Assembly (NCBI RefSeq): GCF_036271055.1
Contig: NZ_DATBBJ010000101.1
Location: forward strand, 1 to 64,000
Reading direction: 5' to 3'
Length of the DNA: 64,000 bases
From: Scandinavium sp036271055
GTDB taxonomy: Bacteria > Pseudomonadota > Gammaproteobacteria > Enterobacterales > Enterobacteriaceae
The notes under the pieces were generated by a model. The model had not been told where the DNA came from. It was given only the letters and a program-made list of their open reading frames with translations, and did not search any database. Made by a program: the position numbers and the translations under genes. Below, one piece after another: positions 1-8,148 of this stretch. Every line of letters begins with the position of its first letter. The first letter of the stretch is position 1.

Positions 1-1082
1 AAGTCTTTATCGCGCCGCGCATGGGTCTGCATCGCCGTGACCACCACGCCCTGACTGAACACCTCAGCCACTTCATAGCCGCCGGTGACTTTCAGCACCT
101 GGCCCGGCGAGAGTGTCGGGCAACTGGTGATGCCGCGGGTCAGTGTCTGACCGTTCAGGTAGCGCTCATGACGAAGGCGGGCATAAAACGCCCCGGACTC
201 CGGGGCCGGATTGCGGTCATAGGTGCTGCCCGGCGTCAGGTAGTTGTCGGCGTAGTGATAGGCATCGCCGTAGGTAGTGGTGTCGCCCCGGGTAGCGTCC
301 ACCTGCGTATTCATGTCTTCCGTCGCCTGACGGTAGTTATAGTCGCGGGTGCTGACTTGTTTCTGCACCACGTTGTGGTGGCTTTCCATTCCCCAGACCG
401 AGTCCACCCCTTTCGCGTGCTGACCCGATGGCGGCACGGACGGCAGAGTCAGGCCTTTCTCATAACCCTGCGCGCTGTCGTAAAACTCCACCACATCGAT
501 ATTCAGACGGGTGTCGGTGGTGAAGCGGAACCAGATACCCACCTCGCCCAGCAGGCGGGTGATAAAGTGCAGGTCATCCTCACCGTACTGCATCACCTGT
601 TCACGGCGTGGGTATTCCTTGCTCAGTGAGAACAGAAAATCCTGACCGCGCATACTGTGGCGCTCACGCAGGATTTTCTCCACGATTTGCGGCACCGACA
701 TGTCCTGGTAAATCGCGTTCTGGTGTGAACGGTCGAGCAGCGACAGGCGTGGACTGAGCGTCAGGGCGTAGTGCGTTTCATCCTTCGAGGTGCTCAGGCG
801 CTCAAAGCCCGAGACCACACCCTGAAGGGTTCGCACGGCTTGCTGCATTTTGATGCCATAACCCTGGTCAACCGGGGCCTGCAGGGTCAGGGAGCCGGCC
901 TTCATCAGCATCGTCTCTTTACTGATGGCATGGTCGGCGCTGGTGAACTCCACGCGGTAGCTGAATGGCTTACTCAGGGCTTCATTGCCCTCAAACGCCA
1001 GCACATCTATATCCGCACTGCACCCTTTAACCGCCAGTACATGGTGGTTATGACTGAATCTTATCGGGGGGTTGCTGCTCAT
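1..1082 (-). CDS. vgrG: T6SS spike protein VgrG (TssI), N-terminal part, cut by window edge
   Basis: Reading the minus strand from the ATG at 1082 gives an open frame of 360 codons running off the left edge. The N-terminus (MSSNPPIRFSHNHHVLAVKG) is followed by the gp27-like beta-rich region with the typical stretches LSPRLSLLDRS and QYGEDDLHFITRLLGE. VgrG trimers cap the Hcp tube and form the puncturing tip of the type VI machine, often carrying effectors at the C-terminus. The ATG overlaps the clpV stop as ATGA, so the two are translationally coupled. The gp5-like needle and any C-terminal effector or adaptor domain lie outside the window, so the secreted cargo cannot be judged. Family assignment is firm; subtype is unknown. 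Confidence 0.93.
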   Translation of the reverse strand, partial: MSSNPPIRFSHNHHVLAVKGCSADIDVLAFEGNEALSKPFSYRVEFTSADHAISKETMLMKAGSLTLQAPVDQGYGIKMQQAVRTLQGVVSGFERLSTSKDETHYALTLSPRLSLLDRSHQNAIYQDMSVPQIVEKILRERHSMRGQDFLFSLSKEYPRREQVMQYGEDDLHFITRLLGEVGIWFRFTTDTRLNIDVVEFYDSAQGYEKGLTLPSVPPSGQHAKGVDSVWGMESHHNVVQKQVSTRDYNYRQATEDMNTQVDATRGDTTTYGDAYHYADNYLTPGSTYDRNPAPESGAFYARLRHERYLNGQTLTRGITSCPTLSPGQVLKVTGGYEVAEVFSQGVVVTAMQTHARRDKD

Positions 1083-3742
1083 GCATTCACTCCTTGTGCT
1101 CCGTCAAACGCCAGCCCGATGCCCTCTTCTTCACTCCAGCTAAGGCGTAACGACTGCGATTTTTGTTTCGCCGCCATATGGGTTAAAAGTTGCTGACTCA
1201 GCACCGGCAGAATTTGCTGATTGAGCAGGCTGTCGACATTACGTGCGCCGGTGTCTGGTAGCAGGCAGGCGGAAGTCAGGGTATCGAACAGGCTGTCATC
1301 AATGTGCGTGGTCAGACCGTAGTGCCGATTCAGGCGCTTGCTGACCTGGTCGAGTTTCATTTCGACGATGGTACGCATCGCGGGCTCACTCAGCGGGCGG
1401 TAAATCACGGTCTGGAAACGCGCCAGCAGCGCGGGCTGGAAGTGGTCGCGCAGGATCGGGTGCAGCAGTTCCTGCAAATCACCTTCGGTCGCTTCCGGCT
1501 GTTCCTCCAGCAACTGCATGATGTGGTCGCTGCCGAGATTTGAGGTCATCAGAATAACAGTGTTGCGGAAGTCGATTTCACGCCCTTCGCCGTCGCGCAT
1601 GAAGCCGCGATCAAACACCTGATAGAACAGGTTCATCACGTCGCGGTGCGCTTTTTCGACTTCATCAAGCAGCACCACGCTGTACGGACGCTTGCGCACG
1701 GCTTCGGTCAGAATACCGCCCTGCCCGTAACCCACGTAACCCGGAGGTGAGCCTTTCAGTTGTGAAACGGTGTGCGGTTCCTGGTATTCGGAGAGGTTGA
1801 TGGTAATCAGCGATTTTTCACCGCCGTACATTACATCGGCTAATGCCAGCGCGGTTTCAGTTTTACCCACGCCGCTTGGGCCAACCAGCAGGAACACGCC
1901 CTGTGGACCGTTTTCAGACGTCAGACCGGTTTTGGCGGCACGCAGACGCTGAGCAATGGCATTCAGGGAAATATCCTGGCCAACCACGCGCTTGCCGATT
2001 TCATCTTCCAGGGTCAGCAATTCGGTCTGCTCATCTTTCATTAATGAAGAGAGCGGCACGCCCGTCCAGTCGGCAATCACGTTGGCGACGGTACGGGTGT
2101 CGACATCCAGCCCCAGCATCGGGTTGCCCTGCTGTGCGGCATGGAGTTCAGACTGCAACTGAGTAACTTCCGCCTGGCGGGAGATGTCCGCCCGGCAGGC
2201 CAGCAATTGTTCCACCAGCGCCAGTTCTTTCCCGTACTGGGTTTCCAGCAGATCGAGTTCGACAATCACGTTGACTTCTTCCCGCTCGATGTCGGCCAGA
2301 CGCTCGCCCTGGGTGTGATTCCCGACGGCGATGTCTTCCAGCAGCGCCTGCTTTTCGATTTCCAGCGCGGTGATAGCGGCTTTCAGCTTTGTCAACGCTT
2401 CCGGCACCGTGTCCAGCGTCATGCGTACGCGTGCAGAGGCGGTATCGAGCAGGTCCACGGCTTTGTCCGGCAACTGACGACCGGTGAGATAACGGCGAGA
2501 AAGGGTGACCGCCGCGCGCACTGCATCATCGGTAATGTGTACGCCGTGGTGTTCTGCATAGCGGGATTTCAGGCCGCGCAGCATCAGGCAGGCGGTATCG
2601 TCATCCGGCTCGTCAACTTTCACCATCTGGAAGCGGCGTTCCAGCGCGGCATCGCGTTCAAAATATTGCTTGTATTCAGACCAGGTGGTCGCGGCGATGG
2701 TGCGCAGTTCGCCGCGCGCCAGGGCCGGTTTCAGCAGGTTAGCGGCATCGGCCCCGCCCGCCTGGTTGCCTGCGCCGATAATGGTGTGCGCTTCGTCGAT
2801 AAACAGTAAGACGGGGTTTGGCGACTGCTGCACCGCATCAATGACGTTTTTCAGGCGCTGTTCAAACTCACCTTTCACGCCAGCGCCGGCCTGTAACAGA
2901 CCAAGGTCAAGGGTGCGCAGGGAGACGGTTTTGAGTGATTCCGGCACGTTGCCTTCCGCGATACGCAGCGCCAGGCCTTCAACCAGTGCGGTTTTACCCA
3001 CGCCCGGCTCCCCGACCAGAATCGGGTTATTTTTGCGACGGCGCGAGAGAATGTCGACCATCTGGCGGATTTCGGTATCGCGACCAAACACCGGGTCGAT
3101 GTTGCCTTCTTTCGCTTTGGCGGTGACATCAAGGGTGAATTTATCCAGCGCGTTTTGCAGGGCCGGATTCAGTTCACCTTCTTTTGTCGCGCCGGCAGGG
3201 CGACCGACCATTTCCACATCGCCGCCGCTTTGCGCCAGTTCTGCTTCCTGCTGTACTTCTTCACGTTCATCCGACTGCGCATCCAGCAGCGGGCGCAGAC
3301 GCTCAAGCTGGCTCTGGCCCAGCGTCAGCAGCGGCCACAAACCGTCGCAGCGCAGAAGTTTCGGCATCTCAATCATCGCTGCCAGCAGGTGCGCGCCGCG
3401 AATCTGCTCGCTGCCTTCGAGAGAGGCAAACATCCACGCCTGTTTCAACAGGGATTCCACCGACCCCGACAGCTCTGGACGATTACGTACCGAGCGCGGC
3501 AGCTTATCCAGCCAGCCCAGCAAATCCTGCCACAGCGCGTCCATATCCCATTCGTAGCGGCGCGCCAGCACCGTCAAGTCGCCTTCGCCCTGCTCCAGCA
3601 GTTTCAGCAGCCAGTGCTCCGGCAGAATTTCAGCGTGGGCGCGGGTCTGACACAGGCTGGCTGCGCCTTCCAGCGCACGGGCACAGTAAGGATTGAGACG
3701 TCGAAGGAGGATTGCCGGGTTTTCCATGTATTTTTTACTCAC
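1079..3742 (-). CDS. clpV: T6SS sheath-disassembly AAA+ ATPase ClpV (TssH)
   Basis: Class 1 Hsp100/ClpB-like ATPase that extracts contracted TssB/TssC sheath for reuse. About 887 residues: an N-terminal Clp repeat domain (approximately 1-160), a first AAA+ module with Walker A GEPGVGKT and Walker B LLFIDEAH, a middle coiled-coil region rich in E/L/Q, and a second AAA+ module with GPSGVGKT and VVLLDEVEKAH. The frame is open to a GTG at 3763. I prefer the GTG at 3742 because an AAAGG sits about 9 bases upstream. The ATG at 3727 (MENPAILLRRLNPY, a common family start) has no clear ribosome site. Its stop overlaps the vgrG start by four bases, and a strong terminator separates it from hcp upstream. 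Confidence 0.95.
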   Translation of the reverse strand: MSKKYMENPAILLRRLNPYCARALEGAASLCQTRAHAEILPEHWLLKLLEQGEGDLTVLARRYEWDMDALWQDLLGWLDKLPRSVRNRPELSGSVESLLKQAWMFASLEGSEQIRGAHLLAAMIEMPKLLRCDGLWPLLTLGQSQLERLRPLLDAQSDEREEVQQEAELAQSGGDVEMVGRPAGATKEGELNPALQNALDKFTLDVTAKAKEGNIDPVFGRDTEIRQMVDILSRRRKNNPILVGEPGVGKTALVEGLALRIAEGNVPESLKTVSLRTLDLGLLQAGAGVKGEFEQRLKNVIDAVQQSPNPVLLFIDEAHTIIGAGNQAGGADAANLLKPALARGELRTIAATTWSEYKQYFERDAALERRFQMVKVDEPDDDTACLMLRGLKSRYAEHHGVHITDDAVRAAVTLSRRYLTGRQLPDKAVDLLDTASARVRMTLDTVPEALTKLKAAITALEIEKQALLEDIAVGNHTQGERLADIEREEVNVIVELDLLETQYGKELALVEQLLACRADISRQAEVTQLQSELHAAQQGNPMLGLDVDTRTVANVIADWTGVPLSSLMKDEQTELLTLEDEIGKRVVGQDISLNAIAQRLRAAKTGLTSENGPQGVFLLVGPSGVGKTETALALADVMYGGEKSLITINLSEYQEPHTVSQLKGSPPGYVGYGQGGILTEAVRKRPYSVVLLDEVEKAHRDVMNLFYQVFDRGFMRDGEGREIDFRNTVILMTSNLGSDHIMQLLEEQPEATEGDLQELLHPILRDHFQPALLARFQTVIYRPLSEPAMRTIVEMKLDQVSKRLNRHYGLTTHIDDSLFDTLTSACLLPDTGARNVDSLLNQQILPVLSQQLLTHMAAKQKSQSLRLSWSEEEGIGLAFDGAQGVNA

Positions 3743-3854
3743 TGTTGAGGACCTTTCGGACACGCTACCGCCCCTGGCCGTTACCGAGGCCCATAAGGTC
3801 TGTTTCCGGGATGTGATGTTTTCTTTGCTCAGCGCCCGTATGGCAGACGCTCAG

Positions 3855-3890
3855 CAAAGAAAAAAGGCGGGCAGATAGGGGCTGCCCGCC
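3855..3890 (-). terminator. Rho-independent terminator between hcp and clpV
   Basis: On the minus strand a perfect 9-bp stem (GGCGGGCAG with CTGCCCGCC, 7-base loop) is followed by TTTTTTCTTT. It lies 8 bases after the hcp stop codon and before clpV. It should end most hcp transcripts and let only read-through reach clpV and vgrG, or clpV has its own promoter in the roughly 115 bases that follow. Confidence 0.85.
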
Positions 3891-3897
3891 AGATGAC

Positions 3898-4389
3898 TTA
3901 CGCCGTGGCTCGTTCGTTCCAGGAATCGGAATGAATGATGTTGCCGTCTTTGTAAGTCCAGGTGATTTTTTCGTAACGCAGTTCTACCTGCTCAAGGTGG
4001 TTATGCTTCTCGAAAGAAGGATCCTTGATGTCGTGCATCACTGGATTCACTTTCACCACTTTCACGTTTTCCAGTTTGGTGTTGAAGTATTCAACTTCCT
4101 GGCCCGCGTCGTTGATTTTGTACCACTTGAATTCCGCAGATTTCAGGGTCTGACCGCTGGTCACGGCCTTGTACAGGTACGGGCTGGACGAATCGATTTC
4201 TTTGGTGAATTCGAACGGCGTGTGGATGCGCGTACCGGTCAGCTTGCCGGTGTTGTTATCGGTCGGGATGTACAGTTTGTGTTCCTGTGCAACCACTTCG
4301 ATGCTGCCTTCACGGTCCTGAACGTCAACGGAACCTTTAATGTCCGCGCCGCCATCGTCTTTCAGCCAAAGATAAACAGGAATAGCCAT
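3898..4389 (-). CDS. hcp: T6SS inner-tube protein Hcp (TssD)
   Basis: Hcp hexamers stack into the tube that is pushed out by sheath contraction. The 163-residue product starts MAIPVYLWLKDDGGADIKGS and contains the family-typical segments VVAQEHKLYIPTD, HTPFEFTKEID, YLYKAVTSGQTLKSAEFKWYK and YEKITWTYKDGNI. This length and fold pattern match the Hcp1 family without an added C-terminal effector domain. It begins 3 bases after the upstream OmpA-like gene and is followed at once by a strong terminator, consistent with Hcp being needed in large excess over ClpV and VgrG. Confidence 0.96.
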   Translation of the reverse strand: MAIPVYLWLKDDGGADIKGSVDVQDREGSIEVVAQEHKLYIPTDNNTGKLTGTRIHTPFEFTKEIDSSSPYLYKAVTSGQTLKSAEFKWYKINDAGQEVEYFNTKLENVKVVKVNPVMHDIKDPSFEKHNHLEQVELRYEKITWTYKDGNIIHSDSWNERATA

Positions 4390-4392
4390 GTG

Positions 4393-6108
4393 TTATTTCT
4401 CCATTTCATTGTCAATCACGTCATCATCCTGCGATGACGCGTCGGGTTTGCCCGGTATCTGACAGGCATTGGCCTGCGGTACCAGACTGATTTCAACCCG
4501 GCGGTTCAGCGCACGGCCGTCCGGGGTGTCGTTCGTTGCCACAGGACGGCTTTCGCCATAACCCTGCACGGCAAAACAGCTTTCCGGCACATCGCCGGTA
4601 TCACGCATCCAGTTACGTACCGATTCGGCACGCTTCAGGGAGAGTGTTTGATTCAGGGGGGCGCTTCCGGTGTTATCGGTGTGACCCGCGACCACAATCA
4701 GCCAGCCCGGCTTGGCCTTGATACCGACCAGCGAGTTCACCAGCACTTTGGTGGAACCCGTTTTCAGCACCGATTTTCCGGAATCGAACAGTGACATACT
4801 GTCGAGACGGATAATCTTCGGCACCGGTTTTAGCTTCGGCTCGGGTTTAGGCGGCGGAGGTGGCGGCACATACGAGCGAATGGCATCCAGCAGCGGCATA
4901 CGCAGGCGTTCGCCCTGGTACAGACCAAGACTCATGCGCAGCAGTTCACCGTTGCGCGACCAGTTATCCAGTTGGGCCGCATCCTCACGCAGCACCTTCA
5001 CGGCATCGGCTTTCAGGCCGTAATCATCCATCGAGATACGGTCGTAGCGGGCAATGTCGAAACTCAGGCGCTGCAGTAACTGACGGTTATTCCAGCCACT
5101 GCTCAGCAGGGCGGCAATCGCCGCCAGCGTGAAAAAACTCAGTGCACAGCGCCATGTCCTTCCGCGTGGCGTCAGGCCCTGCCCTTCCGGCAGCAACGGC
5201 AGCACAAAATCCGGGAACAGTGACATCACCGTCGTATCCGTTCCTACTGGCTGCCAACCGGCCACATGCTGCATTGCCGTATGACGAGAAAGCCAGGCGG
5301 TCCAGATGGACGACGCGAGGCTCCCGGCCAGAATCGGTCCCATGCCCCACAACACAGCCACAGGTGCTACCGGCGGGATATCCGGGTTCGCATCCATAAA
5401 CACGGCTTTGACGTGGGCCTGGAACCAGGTCATCAGGCTGTTCATCAGCACCTGCTGCTGCATGGCAATGGCACCCCCGGTGGTGACCCACGCCGCAATC
5501 GAACTCGGCGCAGAAGACTCACGCCAGACGCTGATACCTTCCCCCGGGATGGCCGCCTGCCAGAGCATGTCGTTCATCATCGCGCTGCCCGCCTGACCGT
5601 TAAGCACCAGCGGCACGGTGTGCCCGGTTTCCTTACGCAGCTGGCTGATTTGCCAGCGCAGGGCCAGCAGACGGCTGGTGAGCGCTTCGCCGTCCGCGTG
5701 TTTCTGCGGACAGACACTGACCATCACTGACAACTGGCGTCCCCAGTCCGGACGTTGCCACAGCACCTGCCGGGCCACCTGCTCCAGATCCTGATGGTCT
5801 TCCACGCGGATCCAGCAGCCCTGTGTCACAGTCAGTACCTGAGACTGTTCCGGCCAGGCCTGCGGCAAATCACCACAGACCAGCACCACCGGCTGGCGGT
5901 ACGTCGCATCCGGCAGGTTGTCCAGACGCAGGGTGACTTCATGCTCCGTGCGACGGCTGGCGACATACCAGACCGCAGCGATAAGCCCCAGCACCGCCAG
6001 CAGGATGAGCACCGACACCAGACGCGTGACGGGCAGAAAACCCAGGCAGACGACGGCACTCAGCAGTGCGGCCCACACTGCCAGCCAGCGCTGTTGTGCA
6101 GGACTCAT
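4393..6108 (-). CDS. T6SS-associated OmpA-family membrane protein
   Basis: 571-residue cell-envelope protein. Two hydrophobic segments lie at about 9-27 and 29-50; further hydrophobic stretches lie at about 250-272 and 318-337; a proline/lysine-rich linker (414-431) precedes an OmpA C-terminal peptidoglycan-binding domain (about 432-543) with VAGHTDNTGS, LKRAESVRNWM and GRALNRRVEISL. The first 340 residues have no OmpA similarity and look like part of an IcmF/TssM-type cytoplasmic loop; that comparison is from memory. The likely role is anchoring the trans-envelope complex to peptidoglycan in place of the domain missing from the short TssL. Start ATG overlaps the tssL stop as ATGA. No established symbol is certain. 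Confidence 0.85.
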   Translation of the reverse strand: MSPAQQRWLAVWAALLSAVVCLGFLPVTRLVSVLILLAVLGLIAAVWYVASRRTEHEVTLRLDNLPDATYRQPVVLVCGDLPQAWPEQSQVLTVTQGCWIRVEDHQDLEQVARQVLWQRPDWGRQLSVMVSVCPQKHADGEALTSRLLALRWQISQLRKETGHTVPLVLNGQAGSAMMNDMLWQAAIPGEGISVWRESSAPSSIAAWVTTGGAIAMQQQVLMNSLMTWFQAHVKAVFMDANPDIPPVAPVAVLWGMGPILAGSLASSIWTAWLSRHTAMQHVAGWQPVGTDTTVMSLFPDFVLPLLPEGQGLTPRGRTWRCALSFFTLAAIAALLSSGWNNRQLLQRLSFDIARYDRISMDDYGLKADAVKVLREDAAQLDNWSRNGELLRMSLGLYQGERLRMPLLDAIRSYVPPPPPPKPEPKLKPVPKIIRLDSMSLFDSGKSVLKTGSTKVLVNSLVGIKAKPGWLIVVAGHTDNTGSAPLNQTLSLKRAESVRNWMRDTGDVPESCFAVQGYGESRPVATNDTPDGRALNRRVEISLVPQANACQIPGKPDASSQDDDVIDNEMEK

Positions 6109-6794
6109 TTCACCGCTCCCGGCAACAGCGTCGTCAGCGTCAGGTCCAGCCAGTGATCAAGTCCCCACCACAGAGCCGCCAGCACCAGCACACTCAGGCC
6201 GATACGTGCAGGCCAGGAGGCCAGCCAGCCGCTCATGCCCCGTCCGGCACGGCTTTCTGCCAGTACCGGATGGGTCTGCGGATAGGTGAAAGGTTCAACC
6301 TGTTCACTGAGCGCGCTGACCAGCTTCTGACGATCAGGGTCATTCAGGGAGCGGAAACTCCCGAGGAACCCCAGCATCATCACCCGCTGGAAGCAGGTCA
6401 GCACCGCCGGTTCGGGGGCCGGTCCACGTAGCACTTCAGTCATGCGGGTACACAGCGTATCGCCCGCATCCATGGTGCCGAGAAAATGTCCCTGCAGCGG
6501 AATGTCGTACCACTGCACACAGGCATCATCTTCGACGCCACGGCCTTTGACGGCTTCATCGAGCAGTGCACATTGCGCGGTCAGGATGTGCTGACAACTC
6601 GCGTCGTCCAGTTCGCTGGCTTTCAGTTCGCGCTGCACGCGTTCCACATCGGCAATGCAGCGTTCCCACAGCACCCGGCCTTCCCCTTCCTGAAACTGCG
6701 GGCCATGGCGCAGGCTGATAACCTGCAGCCAGGTGTCCTGCAGCAGCGCATCAATATCGATGGACGCGGTCATGCCGCGTTTACGCTCACTCAT
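6105..6794 (-). CDS. tssL: T6SS membrane-complex protein TssL (DotU family)
   Basis: Inner-membrane component that with TssM and TssJ forms the trans-envelope complex and docks the TssK baseplate. 229 residues: a cytoplasmic helical DotU/IcmH domain (about 10-180; VISLRHGPQFQEGEG, CALLDEAVKGRG, MMLGFLGSFRSL) and one C-terminal transmembrane segment (about 192-212, RIGLSVLVLAALWWG). It is the short form with no OmpA domain; that function seems to be supplied by the next gene. The start ATG overlaps the tssK stop as ATGA and the stop overlaps the OmpA-like gene in the same way, so the three are tightly coupled. Confidence 0.93.
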   Translation of the reverse strand: MSERKRGMTASIDIDALLQDTWLQVISLRHGPQFQEGEGRVLWERCIADVERVQRELKASELDDASCQHILTAQCALLDEAVKGRGVEDDACVQWYDIPLQGHFLGTMDAGDTLCTRMTEVLRGPAPEPAVLTCFQRVMMLGFLGSFRSLNDPDRQKLVSALSEQVEPFTYPQTHPVLAESRAGRGMSGWLASWPARIGLSVLVLAALWWGLDHWLDLTLTTLLPGAVK

Positions 6795-8131
6795 GTTCTC
6801 AGTACCGCAAAGAGTTCAAGTTCAGGCTCACCCAGCATGCCCGGGACATAAAACATGCAGCTGCCGCTCTGGAGCATTTCTGCGGCCAGCGGATGCGACA
6901 CGTCGAGGCTGAAATACTGGTTTTCCAGACGCAACGGGATGGCGGCAGGAACATGACGTAATGGCTTCAGTGGCACGCCCAGTTTGGAGGAGTTCACAAT
7001 GCCTCGGACATGATCCGGACTGCCCACTTTGCACTGGCGCGGGAACTGCTCCTGCAACTGTGCCACCGGCATCGGCGAACGTACGGAGAGGTAATAATCG
7101 GCCCCTTCGCGCAGACGCGGATCGTGCAGACGGGCCTGCCAGAAGTGCAGCCGGGCGTCGTGCTCAAGTTCGATAGACACCACCCGTGATGGCAGGCTGG
7201 CTTCCAGCAAATCGCCCAGTAAATCGAACAGCTGCGGGAATGCGGCATTCAGTTGTTCATGCTGGTACGCCGGAATGGCGCTGACCTGATGATCAAGGGA
7301 GAAGGTCAGCAGACTGCCGGCCAGACGTGCCAGTTCCGGATACAGACGTTCAGGCGGGCTTTGCAGGTTGCGCTGATACTGACCCAGCACCGGCTCGGCG
7401 CTGTTGAGAGCATTCAGCAGCCAGAACAGAGACACGTCGGCCACGGCAAAATCGGCCATCCGTTCGTTACTTTCCCTGCGCATCGCCATCAGGCGGGTCA
7501 GACGAGCACGCAGCTGAGTCATCAGCTGTTCAAGCTGGGTAACCAGCCAGCGGCTACTCTGTACCGTCAGCAACGGAGGCAGGAAGGTGTCGTCCAGCGC
7601 CCAGACCCCCTGCGAATCCTGATGCAGGCGAGCGACCGGACAGGTCAGGTAATCCCCGTTGGCCTGGTGTGCAAAGCGCAGAGTCAGTTCCGGCTGCATT
7701 ACCGCAATCTGGCGGGTATCTTCACCAACGCTGTTACGCACATCGCGCCAGCGCTGACGGTAACGTACCGGACGTTCGGCCACTTCATCGGGTTTGAGGC
7801 AGTTGCCGCCGTTGGCCCGCAGCAGTGGCAGAGCCAGTACCACTACCACTTCATGAGATTCGCCTTCCAGCGACAGGACCGGTGGCAGCGCGTCCGCATT
7901 GTCGGTGTCGATCAGCGTGCCGTCACGAAAGCGAACCTGCAGATGACGGGCCTGCAAACGACCCAGCTTCAGTGCATCCGGTTCGAAGGTCGCGTCAATC
8001 ATCCCCCAGGGCTGGGAGAGACCCATTTGGGCAATGCATTCGACAGTCCAGGCCGCATACGCGGCCTGCTGCTGGAAATGCTGGGGTGAGACCATCTGGC
8101 CCCTGCCCCATAACGGTTGTTCCGTTTTCAT
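6791..8131 (-). CDS. tssK: T6SS baseplate protein TssK
   Basis: TssK trimers link the phage-like baseplate to the TssJLM membrane complex. 446 residues starting MKTEQPLWGRGQMVSPQHFQQ, the conserved family opening (W-x-x-G-x-x-x-x-P-Q-H-F-Q), and extending through the usual VvrG/ImpJ-like region to a C-terminus VPGMLGEPELELFAVLRT. Length matches the family. It starts 17 bases after tssC, and its stop overlaps tssL by four bases. Confidence 0.95.
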   Translation of the reverse strand: MKTEQPLWGRGQMVSPQHFQQQAAYAAWTVECIAQMGLSQPWGMIDATFEPDALKLGRLQARHLQVRFRDGTLIDTDNADALPPVLSLEGESHEVVVVLALPLLRANGGNCLKPDEVAERPVRYRQRWRDVRNSVGEDTRQIAVMQPELTLRFAHQANGDYLTCPVARLHQDSQGVWALDDTFLPPLLTVQSSRWLVTQLEQLMTQLRARLTRLMAMRRESNERMADFAVADVSLFWLLNALNSAEPVLGQYQRNLQSPPERLYPELARLAGSLLTFSLDHQVSAIPAYQHEQLNAAFPQLFDLLGDLLEASLPSRVVSIELEHDARLHFWQARLHDPRLREGADYYLSVRSPMPVAQLQEQFPRQCKVGSPDHVRGIVNSSKLGVPLKPLRHVPAAIPLRLENQYFSLDVSHPLAAEMLQSGSCMFYVPGMLGEPELELFAVLRT

Positions 8132-8148
8132 TGGCTTCCTGCCTTCGC

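Noticed and set aside
2141..3748. Long plus-strand open frames opposite clpV (also opposite nuoG, gyrA, nuoN and others)
   Set aside because: Shadow frames of GC-rich conserved genes; low-complexity, Arg/His/Gln-rich translations without motifs.
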